Positions 32,487 to 39,244 of a stretch of DNA of 64,000 nucleotides are shown here, piece by piece; within the stretch, counting starts at the first letter, position 1; every line of letters begins with the position of its first letter. A program made the position numbers and the translations under genes. The notes below the pieces were generated by a model. That model saw only the letters and a list, made by a program, of their open reading frames with translations, did not search any database and was not told where the DNA came from. The DNA is from VRUE01 sp033856275 (GTDB lineage Bacteria > Actinomycetota > Thermoleophilia > Solirubrobacterales > 70-9), in NCBI GenBank assembly GCA_033856275.1, contig JAWVFJ010000011.1, forward strand, positions 8,306 to 72,305, written 5' to 3'.

Positions 32487-32789
32487 ACGTCGCAGGCGAA
32501 GTCTTGGTGACCTCGCTGGAGTCGCTTTCGAAGCGAGCGTGACGGCTGCGTGGGGGTTCCTCGGATCGGCCCACGTACTCTCGCCACTCCGCTTGGGGAC
32601 AGGCGTTGCACCGCCTCTCCCGAGAGCAGATGTTGTGACCATCGGCTCTCCGCCGTACGAGAAGTAGATGTGCTCCAAGACGCAGTCGTGCAATTCCTAA
32701 CCGTGTTGTGCGCCTTCTCGCCTCGACATGACCCGGACCCTTCTCAAAGTGCATTCCAGCGCGCTATGCGAAGGACCGGGTCTTTTTTT
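32487..32789 (+). ncRNA. candidate 300-base transcript without clear reading frame
   Basis: The unit runs from the start predicted by the TTGACA promoter to a strong terminator. The one plus-strand ORF here begins at 32479, inside the -10 box, so it cannot be translated from this promoter, and no later start opens a frame above about ten codons. Internal stems include CGCTT-TCG-AAGCG and CGAGAAG with CTTCTCG about 50 bases later. The region 32124-32795 otherwise shows no convincing gene on either strand. Noncoding RNA is inferred only. Confidence 0.45.
32730..32789 (+). terminator. Rho-independent terminator
   Basis: GACCCGG (32730-32736) pairs with CCGGGTC (32776-32782), with further CCTT/AAGG pairs inside, followed by seven T residues (32783-32789). 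It is the most canonical terminator in the window and reads on the plus strand, away from the minus-strand AraC-type gene whose stop is just beyond. Confidence 0.8.
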
Positions 32790-32795
32790 CCGCGA

Positions 32796-33197
32796 TTATC
32801 GGTAGCCGATAGACGAGGCTAGGGTCGCTTCGTCCGCGTCGCCCAAATATTCCGGCGGCTCGGGCTGGAACGCCGACGGCGGCCGCTCTCCGATCCGGCG
32901 GAAGGCAGCCGTCAGGCCCGACGCCGAGCGGTAGCCGACCGCCCGCGCGGCTGCCTTCACCGTCTTTGACTGACCGAGCAGACGCCGGGCTGCTTCAACG
33001 CGGACGCCGAGCAGGACCGCGCGATATTCGGTGTCGGCCTCCTCCCGAAACGCTCGCTGAATCTGCCGGGGCGAGGACCCCACCGCCTCGGCCACGTCGG
33101 TAAGGCTCAGGTCGAACTCAACGTGGCGCTTCTTGATAATCCTCTTGGCATCGCGCACGAGGGCTTTCCGCTGTCGAGTCGTCGTCCGCCGCGTCAC
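32796..33197 (-). CDS. AraC-type helix-turn-helix regulator without effector domain
   Basis: A 133-residue protein consisting of one AraC/XylS DNA-binding domain. Helix 1 region LSLTDVAEAVGSSPRQIQRAFREE and helix 2 region VKAAARAVGYRSASGLTAAFRRIGERPPSAF are both present. There is no sensor domain, so activity would be set by amount or a partner. The basic N-terminus (MTRRTTTRQRKALVRDAKRI) is unusual. Targets unknown. Confidence 0.85.
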   Translation of the reverse strand: MTRRTTTRQRKALVRDAKRIIKKRHVEFDLSLTDVAEAVGSSPRQIQRAFREEADTEYRAVLLGVRVEAARRLLGQSKTVKAAARAVGYRSASGLTAAFRRIGERPPSAFQPEPPEYLGDADEATLASSIGYR

Positions 33198-33275
33198 CGT
33201 TCAATTGTCCCGAACCGTGCTTGAACCTGGCGGGTTTATGGCTGCCTTCTTGCTGGTGGTTGTTTCGTGTAAGGC

Positions 33276-33416
33276 ATGGACCGCCTCATTGGCATCACCG
33301 CCGTCCTCCTACTCCTGGCCGTGGCTCTGCCCGCGATCACGGCCGCCGCCCACACCCTGATCCCGGCCTTGCTGGTGGTCCTGGTTGGCCTCGTCCTTAT
33401 CCGGGTGATCGCGTGA
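33276..33416 (+). CDS. 46-residue membrane peptide
   Basis: An ORF from the ATG at 33276 encodes MDRLIGITAVLLLLAVALPA followed by another hydrophobic stretch LIPALLVVLVGLVLIRVIA: one long or two short membrane helices. AAGG stands too close to the ATG for a normal ribosome site. The composition is typical of real small membrane proteins. It lies between the AraC-type gene and the operator of the main operon. Confidence 0.5.
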   Translation: MDRLIGITAVLLLLAVALPAITAAAHTLIPALLVVLVGLVLIRVIA

Positions 33417-33456
33417 GGCGTCCCGTTCTGCAAAACGGCGGCTGGTTGCTGGACTC

Positions 33457-33472
33457 GTTTAGCGACCTAAAC
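33457..33472. promoter_or_regulatory. operator copy 1, GTTTAG-N4-CTAAAC
   Basis: GTTTAGCGACCTAAAC, perfect 7-bp arms if flanking C/G are counted, 49 bases upstream of the 33506 ATG. The same motif occurs at 33489 and 38335 and nowhere else noticed in the window. Confidence 0.75.
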
Positions 33473-33488
33473 GAAACTGGAAACAGAC

Positions 33489-33504
33489 GTTTAGAGAGCT
33501 AAAC
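33489..33504. promoter_or_regulatory. operator copy 2, GTTTAG-N4-CTAAAC
   Basis: GTTTAGAGAGCTAAAC ends one base before the ATG at 33506, covering the place of a ribosome site. A bound protein would block transcription start or early elongation of the main operon. Spacing to copy 1 is 32 bases, about three helix turns, allowing cooperative binding on one face. Confidence 0.75.
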
Positions 33505-33505
33505 A

Positions 33506-33682
33506 ATGACGAAGCCCCGACCACAGCAACCCTCCCCCACGACCAAGCCCGCCTACGACACGACGCGCTTGGTGGTTTGGGGTGAGCGCCGGAAGGAACC
33601 GGACTGGGACACGTTCGTTGCCGCGCTGCTGGCCTATGCCATTGCCCAGGTCGAAGGCGACAAGAGCGAGGACGAATCGTGA
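33506..33682 (+). CDS. 58-residue protein, first gene of main operon
   Basis: The ATG at 33506 follows operator copy 2 by one base. The product has a Pro/Thr/Lys-rich start (MTKPRPQQPSPTTKPAY) and a helical acidic end (WDTFVAALLAYAIAQVEGDK). No family is recognised. Its TGA overlaps the GTG of the coupling ATPase (GTGA), so it is probably translated and couples expression of the next gene. Confidence 0.6.
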   Translation: MTKPRPQQPSPTTKPAYDTTRLVVWGERRKEPDWDTFVAALLAYAIAQVEGDKSEDES

Positions 33683-35847
33683 CCCCCTTCCTCCTCGCCC
33701 TGGTGGCGGTCATGATCCTCGCAGTAGCCGCCCGCCGGTTCGCACCGTCCGGCGAGACCGTCGCCCTGCGGCTGACCTTCCCCCGAAGCGTCACGACGGA
33801 TCAGGTCGTGGCGGCGGCGCGATCGCTGGCGGGGATGCTGCCGCCGTGGTGGCGGCGACTGTTCGGCTCGCCGTCCGTGACCCTCGACGTGCAGGCAACC
33901 GCCGAGGGGATCGCCCACGTCCTGACGGTGCCCGTCGGTCGGGTCGAGTACGTCACCGGGTCGCTCCGGGCGGCGGTGCCGGGCCTCCGGGTGGCCGACG
34001 CGGAAACCACGCCGCCACGTTTCAGCCTGGCCCGCGAACTTCGGGTCAGCGGCGCGGGCGACCTCCGCACCGACGCCACCGACAGCTCCAACGCCGGACT
34101 CCTTGCCGCCCTGCAACCGCTGGCCGCCGACGAGCGGGCGGTGATCCAGACCGTCATCACGCCGACCGGGCGAAACACGGTGGCGGCGCTCTTGGATCGC
34201 GCCTTCAACGACGACGAGCCGGAGCCGCCGACCGAGCCGCAGTTTGCCGTCGCCGTCCGAGTCGGGGTGGCCGCCGCCAACCCCTCCCGCTCGCGCCAGT
34301 TGGTCGCGCGGCTGCTCGGGCCCTTTCATGTCGTCGCCGGTCCAGAGGCCCGGCTGATCCGGCGGCTGCTGCCGAGCCGCGCCGTGGCAGCCCGAATCCG
34401 GCAGGCCGTGCCCGGCCGCTCGATCATCGGGGCGGACGAGCTGGCCGCCCTGTGGGCGGTGCCGGTGGACGCGCCCGAACTGCCGGGGCTGACCCTCGGC
34501 CGAAGCCGCGAGCTACCGCCCGCCGCCAGCGTTCCGCGCCGGGGGCTGGTGCTGGGCGATGCCATCGCGCCCGGTGCCAGCCGACCCGTCGCCGTCACCC
34601 AGGCCGAGGCCCGGCGCGGGGTCCACGTCTGCGCCCCGACCGGCGCGGGCAAGAGCACGATCTTGACCGGCCTGGCGGTGCAGCTGATGCAGGCGAAGTC
34701 CCGCCCCGGCCTGGTCCTAATCGACAGCAAGGGCGACACGGTCGCGGACGTTCTCGACCGCATCCCGGCAGAGCGCCGCCGCGACGTGATCCTGTTCGAC
34801 CCGAGCGACCGCGAAGCGGTCGTTGGCTTCAACCTGATTGGCGGCTCGGGCGAGTCGGACCTGATCGTTGACCACCTCGTTTCCGAGCTTCGCCACCGCT
34901 ACGGCGCGGCCGGATTGGGACCGAGGAGCGAGGACATTTTGAGGAGCTGCTTGACGACGCTCACCACGGAGCCGGGCCGCTTCACGCTTTGCGAGGTCGA
35001 GCCGTTGCTGACGAATCCCGGCTTCCGTCAAAAGCTCGTTGGCCGTTTGGACGAACCAACGCTTGAGGGGTTCTGGGCCTGGTTCAGCAGCTTGTCACCG
35101 GCCGCCCAGGCGGAGGCGATCGCGCCGTTGTCGAACAAGCTCAGGAGCTACACGATGCGCCGCCGCGTCCGCGCCGTGATCGGGCAGGCCGACGGCCTCG
35201 ACCTGGGCGCGGCCCTCGACGGCGGGAAGATCGTCCTCGTCAATCTCGCCAAGGGCTTGCTCGGCAAGGACGCCGCCGCCCTGATCGGCGCGGCGATGGT
35301 CTCCCGGCTGTGGACCGCGATCCAGGCCCGCGCGGGCATCCCCGCCACGGATCGCCACCCGGCGACGGTGATCTGCGACGAGTTCCAAGACCTCGCCGCA
35401 CTCTCGCCCGTCTTCTCCGAAGCGGTCGCGCAGAGCCGGGGCTACAAGGTCGGCTGGGTGCTGGCGCATCAGCATCTCGGGCAGCTTGACCCCGATACTC
35501 GCCAGGCCGTCCTCGCCAACTGCCGCAGCCGCCTGGTCATGCAGACGAGCGCCGCCGACGCTGCAACCTTTGCCCGCGAGTTCCGCCCCTATCTGAGCGC
35601 CGACGACTTCCAGGGACTCCCGGCGTTCGAGGGCTACGCCGCCCTCTCCGTCGGTGCCGCTGTCGCCCCGCCCGCGAGCATCCAGACCCGCCCCGCTCCC
35701 GACTCGCTCGGCTCGGCCGAGAAGGTCCGCGCTGCCTCCCGTAAGCGATATGGCATGACCCCGGCCGCCGTCGATGCCGCGATCCGCGCCCGCGTCACGG
35801 CCCGCCGCCCGGCGGCTCCCGTCGGAGAAACCCGGAGGGCCGCGTGA
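33679..35847 (+). CDS. VirD4/TraG-like coupling ATPase
   Basis: A 722-residue protein starting at GTG 33679. One N-terminal hydrophobic segment (PFLLALVAVMILAVAA) anchors it; the Walker A is APTGAGKST (about residues 318-326) and the Walker B VICDEFQD (about 564-571), followed by LAHQHLGQLDPDTRQAVLANC, a segment characteristic of TraG/TraD C-terminal domains. Such ATPases bring DNA to a conjugation channel. Without other secretion genes in the element it may use a channel supplied by another element. GTGA overlaps couple it to both neighbours. Confidence 0.86.
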   Translation: MTPFLLALVAVMILAVAARRFAPSGETVALRLTFPRSVTTDQVVAAARSLAGMLPPWWRRLFGSPSVTLDVQATAEGIAHVLTVPVGRVEYVTGSLRAAVPGLRVADAETTPPRFSLARELRVSGAGDLRTDATDSSNAGLLAALQPLAADERAVIQTVITPTGRNTVAALLDRAFNDDEPEPPTEPQFAVAVRVGVAAANPSRSRQLVARLLGPFHVVAGPEARLIRRLLPSRAVAARIRQAVPGRSIIGADELAALWAVPVDAPELPGLTLGRSRELPPAASVPRRGLVLGDAIAPGASRPVAVTQAEARRGVHVCAPTGAGKSTILTGLAVQLMQAKSRPGLVLIDSKGDTVADVLDRIPAERRRDVILFDPSDREAVVGFNLIGGSGESDLIVDHLVSELRHRYGAAGLGPRSEDILRSCLTTLTTEPGRFTLCEVEPLLTNPGFRQKLVGRLDEPTLEGFWAWFSSLSPAAQAEAIAPLSNKLRSYTMRRRVRAVIGQADGLDLGAALDGGKIVLVNLAKGLLGKDAAALIGAAMVSRLWTAIQARAGIPATDRHPATVICDEFQDLAALSPVFSEAVAQSRGYKVGWVLAHQHLGQLDPDTRQAVLANCRSRLVMQTSAADAATFAREFRPYLSADDFQGLPAFEGYAALSVGAAVAPPASIQTRPAPDSLGSAEKVRAASRKRYGMTPAAVDAAIRARVTARRPAAPVGETRRAA

Positions 35848-35963
35848 TTCGGCTCGGTCTTCACTTCGCGTCGGCGAGCACACCGCGCATCGCCAGCCCC
35901 AGCGCCACGCCTGCCCCGGTAGCCGCAACGACTAGACCCCCCGTATCGGTAGGTGTTCTATGA
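35844..35963 (+). CDS. 39-residue bridging ORF
   Basis: The GTG at 35844 overlaps the ATPase stop (GTGA) and the TGA at 35961-35963 overlaps the next ATG (ATGA). The peptide begins MIRLGLHFASASTPRIASPS and is Ala/Pro/Thr-rich. Its main role may be to carry ribosomes from one gene to the next rather than to make a stable protein. Confidence 0.5.
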   Translation: MIRLGLHFASASTPRIASPSATPAPVAATTRPPVSVGVL

Positions 35964-36769
35964 GGCGTCGTGTTACCCCGCAGCGCCTAGCGCACCTCGA
36001 GGAAACCCTGACGCCCAGGGACCGGGCCATCATCGGGATGCTGGACCGGCTCAGGGTCGCCACCACGGAGCAGCTCCGGCGGGTCTGCTTCGCTGACCTG
36101 ACGGAAGGCTCTGCCGCTCGCCAGGCGCCCGCTCTGCTGGCCTCCCTAGTCGAGCGCCAGGTCGTCGTCAAGCTCGCCCGCCAGGTCGGCGGCGTCCGGG
36201 CTGGCTCGCGGGCGGCGGTCTGGTCCCTGGACGTCGCCGGGCAGCGGCTTGCCTCCGTCTGCGGGCCTGCCGGCGGCCGTGCCCTGCGGCAGCCCTGGAC
36301 GCCTTCGCTCTCGTTCCTCGCCCACCGGCTCGCCGTGTCCGAGTGCTTCGCGGCTCTGTCCGAGCGGGCGCAGGCCGGGGACGCGGACTTGCTCGACTTC
36401 GACGCCGAGCCGTTGGCGTGGCGGCGCTACGCCAGCCCCTTCGGCGGCACCCGGACCCTCAAGCCCGACGCCTTCGTTCGCCTCGGCGTCGGCCGGATCG
36501 AGCGGGGCGCGTTCGTGGAGATCGACCGCGATACCGAGTCGCGGCCGACGCTGGCGAAGAAGCTCCGCGCCTACCGCCACTATTGGGAGACCGGCCGCGA
36601 GCAGGAGCGCCGAGGCTACTTCCCCCGCGTCGTCTTCGCCGTGCCAAGCGAGGAACGAAAGGCGGTCCTGATTGATCTGTTCGACGCCGAGCCGGAAGAC
36701 ACCCGGCCGCTCTGGCACGTCGTCCTCGCGGCCGACCTCACCGACGCGCTGATCGGGGGTGGATCGTGA
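35960..36769 (+). CDS. replication-relaxation family protein
   Basis: A 269-residue protein. N-terminal winged helix (RDRAIIGMLDRLRVATTEQL), then a nuclease-like core with LKPDAFVRLG, FVEIDRDTES and LAKKLRAYRHYW, matching the spacing D...E.D...K...Y seen in the replication-relaxation family (PF13814) of conjugative elements. It may nick or melt the element's origin together with the coupling ATPase. Biochemistry of the family is little known. Confidence 0.8.
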   Translation: MRRRVTPQRLAHLEETLTPRDRAIIGMLDRLRVATTEQLRRVCFADLTEGSAARQAPALLASLVERQVVVKLARQVGGVRAGSRAAVWSLDVAGQRLASVCGPAGGRALRQPWTPSLSFLAHRLAVSECFAALSERAQAGDADLLDFDAEPLAWRRYASPFGGTRTLKPDAFVRLGVGRIERGAFVEIDRDTESRPTLAKKLRAYRHYWETGREQERRGYFPRVVFAVPSEERKAVLIDLFDAEPEDTRPLWHVVLAADLTDALIGGGS

Positions 36770-37758
36770 AGCGGCTCCCGCGCAACACGATCCTGACCGG
36801 CGACGCCCGCCGCGTCCTCGTGGACCTGCTGCCGGAATCGGTGGACTGCTGCATCACCAGCCCGCCCTACGTCGGTGCGCTCCGCGACTACGGCCGCGCC
36901 GATCAACTCGGGCAGGAGCCGACCGTGACCGAGTACGTCGCCAACCTGCGGGCAGTCCTGCGCCAGGTCCGGCGGCTCCTGAAACCGACCGGCGCGCTCT
37001 GGCTCAACTTGGGCGATGCGACCTCGCGGCATGAACGGCAGGGCGCACCGGCCAAGGGAATGCTCCTCGCCCCCCAGCGGGTCGTGCTGGCGCTAGCCGA
37101 AGACGGCTGGGTGATCCGCAACGTCCTGATCTGGCACAAGACCAACCCGATGCCGCAGTCCGCCCGCGACCGACTCAGCCCGGTCTACGAAACCGTGATC
37201 CTCGCCACCAAGGAGCCGCATTACTTCTTCGACCTCGACGCGATCCGCGTCCCGCACCGCTCGGTCCATCGGCTCGGCCGGATTACACCGGCCGCGCTCG
37301 GGCGGCTCTACCAGGGCCACAACAACGGTCTCGGCAAGCTCCGCGCCATCGGGCAGATCGGGAACCCCAACGGCAAGAACCCCGGCGACGTATGGACGAT
37401 GGGCACCGCCGTCGACCGACTCGGCCACCAGGCCACCTTCCCCGAAGCGCTGATCGAGCGGCCGGTCCTGGCGACCTGCCCGGAGCGGATCTGCGTCCAA
37501 TGCGACCGGCCTTGGACGCGGCCGACGCGGATCGTCCGCCGCCGCACCAGTGAGGGCGTGATCCAGCTTCGCCGGGTCGGCCAGCTTCGCCGCTGCGACT
37601 GCTTCGCGCCGAGTCGGCCCGGCGTCGTCCTCGATCCCTTCTTCGGCACCGGCACCGTTGGGGCGGTGGCCGCACGGCACCGCCGCGACTGGCTCGGCGT
37701 CGAACTGAACCCCGCCTACGTCCGCGCGGCCCGGCGGCGGCTCGGGGGCGACCCATGA
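36766..37758 (+). CDS. DNA methyltransferase of the SPPY (N4-cytosine/N6-adenine) type
   Basis: A 330-residue protein starting at GTG 36766 in a GTGA overlap. The catalytic motif IV is TSPPY (residues 31-35) and the SAM motif DPFFGTG is at 290-296, a beta-class order. A Cys cluster (C238, C243, C246, and CDC near 276-278) just before the SAM motif looks like a zinc ribbon, often seen in phage and actinobacterial members. No restriction gene is adjacent, so it is an orphan, probably protecting the element or marking its origin. Confidence 0.88.
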   Translation: MKRLPRNTILTGDARRVLVDLLPESVDCCITSPPYVGALRDYGRADQLGQEPTVTEYVANLRAVLRQVRRLLKPTGALWLNLGDATSRHERQGAPAKGMLLAPQRVVLALAEDGWVIRNVLIWHKTNPMPQSARDRLSPVYETVILATKEPHYFFDLDAIRVPHRSVHRLGRITPAALGRLYQGHNNGLGKLRAIGQIGNPNGKNPGDVWTMGTAVDRLGHQATFPEALIERPVLATCPERICVQCDRPWTRPTRIVRRRTSEGVIQLRRVGQLRRCDCFAPSRPGVVLDPFFGTGTVGAVAARHRRDWLGVELNPAYVRAARRRLGGDP

Positions 37759-37850
37759 CGGGGCGGTGGATGGCTCCACGGTGGGCGGAAGGGCGCGCGC
37801 CTTTCTGCTCACCGCCAGAACCATTCACAACCCAAAGGAGGTCCGGGGCG

Positions 37851-38228
37851 ATGAGCGAGAAGACCAAAGCCCAGGAAATCTACGAGCGCGTCGAATCGGT
37901 CGTTGCCGAGAAAGGCATCACCAAGAAGGACGCCCAGGTGATCGTCGGCAAAGAGTTCGGGATGCAGCCAAGCTCGATCCGCGGCGCGGAATACCAGGCT
38001 CGTAAGGAGCTTGGCCTGACCCGAAACCGGGTGCAGGAGACGACGCCGGACAACGCGGTGGAAAGCGCCATTGCCACGTTGGAGAAAGCCCGCGATGCCA
38101 TCGACGACGAGGTGGAGGCCGCCAAAGAGCGAGCCGAGGAGGCCACGCGAGAGCACAAAGCGCTCAAAGACAGCGCCGCTGACCGCAAGGCCGAGATCGA
38201 GTCGAAGATCGAGGCGCTGAAGGCGTAG
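37851..38228 (+). CDS. 125-residue coiled-coil protein
   Basis: AAGGAGG lies 9 bases before the ATG at 37851. Residues 1-70 (ERVESVVAEKGITKKDAQVI and SSIRGAEYQARKELG) look like a small helical DNA-binding or adaptor domain; residues 70-125 are a strongly charged coiled coil (AIDDEVEAAKERAEEATREH and beyond). The same frame is open back to an ATG at 37755 that overlaps the methyltransferase stop, so a 157-residue form is possible. Last gene of the main operon. Confidence 0.72.
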   Translation: MSEKTKAQEIYERVESVVAEKGITKKDAQVIVGKEFGMQPSSIRGAEYQARKELGLTRNRVQETTPDNAVESAIATLEKARDAIDDEVEAAKERAEEATREHKALKDSAADRKAEIESKIEALKA

Positions 38229-38232
38229 CTAT

Positions 38233-38278
38233 GCGGGCGATCTGGACACCACTAACCACGTTCAGGTCGCCCGCTTTT
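38233..38278 (+). terminator. Rho-independent terminator of main operon
   Basis: GCGGGCGATCTGGA (38233-38246) pairs over 14 positions, two as G-U, with TTCAGGTCGCCCGC (38261-38274), followed by TTTT. It lies 5 bases after the stop of the 125-residue gene. Confidence 0.82.
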
Positions 38279-38305
38279 CATTACCGCAACGCGGCGCTTG
38301 GCTGC

Positions 38306-38334
38306 TTGCGACCGTTTCGAAACGGCGAGACAAT
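38306..38334 (+). promoter_or_regulatory. candidate promoter of XRE-ImmA-recombinase operon with operator in the spacer
   Basis: TTGCGA (38306-38311) and GACAAT (38329-38334) are 17 bases apart. The spacer contains the perfect palindrome CCGTTTCGAAACGG (38312-38325). Operator copy 3 follows directly at the expected start of transcription. Confidence 0.5.
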
Positions 38335-38350
38335 GTTTAGGACACTAAAC
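38335..38350. promoter_or_regulatory. operator copy 3, GTTTAG-N4-CTAAAC
   Basis: GTTTAGGACACTAAAC lies 7 bases before the XRE gene ATG (38358) and just after the -10 box, where a bound repressor would shut off its own gene. It is the third copy of the motif that also flanks the start of the main operon. Confidence 0.75.
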
Positions 38351-38357
38351 CCTGCCC

Positions 38358-38702
38358 ATGACTCCCAAGCACGCACAGTTCGGCAAGTTCCTCGCCCAGC
38401 GCCGCAAGGCCGCTGGCCTGACCCTTCAAGCCGTTGCCGACGCGATCGGCGTCACCAAGGCCAACGTCTATCAATGGGAGGCGGGAAACTGGCTCCCCGA
38501 ACCCGCCTTGCTCGAACCGCTCGCCCAGGCCATCGACAGCAGCTACGAGGAACTATTTACGCGGGCCGGGTACGACCCAAAGTCGCTGCCGAAACCGGAG
38601 CCGTACTTGCGGACGCTGTATCCCAATGCGTCGGCCCGCGATATGAACGAGGCGAAGCGTCTGTTCGAGCGTATGGACCGCAAGAAAGGCAAGCGATCAT
38701 GA
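38358..38702 (+). CDS. XRE-family repressor paired with ImmA
   Basis: A 114-residue protein with an N-terminal XRE domain (FGKFLAQRRKAAGLTLQAVADAIGVTKANVYQWEAGNWLP) and a short C-terminal tail. In ICEBs1 and many prophages a repressor of this type keeps the element silent until an ImmA protease cleaves it. The operator in front of its own gene and at the main operon suggests it controls both. Its TGA overlaps the next ATG (ATGA). Confidence 0.88.
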   Translation: MTPKHAQFGKFLAQRRKAAGLTLQAVADAIGVTKANVYQWEAGNWLPEPALLEPLAQAIDSSYEELFTRAGYDPKSLPKPEPYLRTLYPNASARDMNEAKRLFERMDRKKGKRS

Positions 38703-39244
38703 GCGTGATCGCTGAGTGCCGGCGACTCGCCCCGCGCCGGGCGCTGGCTCCGTGGGAGGCGCGATCCATCGCCGAGCGCCAGGCGCACCGGCTGCTCTTG
38801 CAGCTGCGGATCACCGAGCCGCCCTTCCCGGTCGAAGCCGTCGCCGCCCTCCCGCGTGTCGAAGTCCACTACCTCCCTGCCCGGCACCTGTCCGGCGCGA
38901 TCAGTTGGCAGCGCGGCAAGTGGCGCATCCTCATCAACAGCAACGACAGCCGAGGGCGGCAGGTCTTTTCCCTCGCGCACGAACTCAAACACTTGATCGA
39001 CCACCCGACGCGGGACGTGATCTACAAGGACTCCCGCTACGGCTCCGCCCACCAGGCCGCCGAGCGGGCCGCCGACTACTTCGCCGCCTGCCTGACGATG
39101 CCCCGCGCCTGGCTCAAACGCTGCTTCTACGACGAAGGGTTCCGCGATCCCCAAGTCCTGGCTCGACGCTTCCGCGTCAGCCGCCCGGCCATGCGCTACC
39201 GCTTCGATCAGCTTGGCCTCCTCGAACCAGAGGCGATGCGATGA
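38699..39244 (+). CDS. ImmA/IrrE-family metallopeptidase
   Basis: A 181-residue protein with HELKH at residues 94-98 (FSLAHELKHLIDH), the zinc-protease motif, and the family's later AERAADYFAACLTMP segment with the third ligand glutamate. The C-terminal part (VLARRFRVSRPAMRYRFDQLG) is a helix-turn-helix-like end. It is inferred to cleave the XRE repressor encoded just upstream when the host is damaged. ATGA overlaps link it to both neighbours. Confidence 0.88.
   Translation: MSVIAECRRLAPRRALAPWEARSIAERQAHRLLLQLRITEPPFPVEAVAALPRVEVHYLPARHLSGAISWQRGKWRILINSNDSRGRQVFSLAHELKHLIDHPTRDVIYKDSRYGSAHQAAERAADYFAACLTMPRAWLKRCFYDEGFRDPQVLARRFRVSRPAMRYRFDQLGLLEPEAMR

Noticed and set aside
32479..32667. 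A 62-residue plus-strand protein
   Set aside because: It has no ribosome site and its ATG overlaps the -10 box of the only promoter seen; composition is not protein-like.
32485..32754. A WhiB-like protein on the minus strand
   Set aside because: CSRERRCNACP looks suggestive, but only three cysteines with wrong spacing are present and no other WhiB feature appears.
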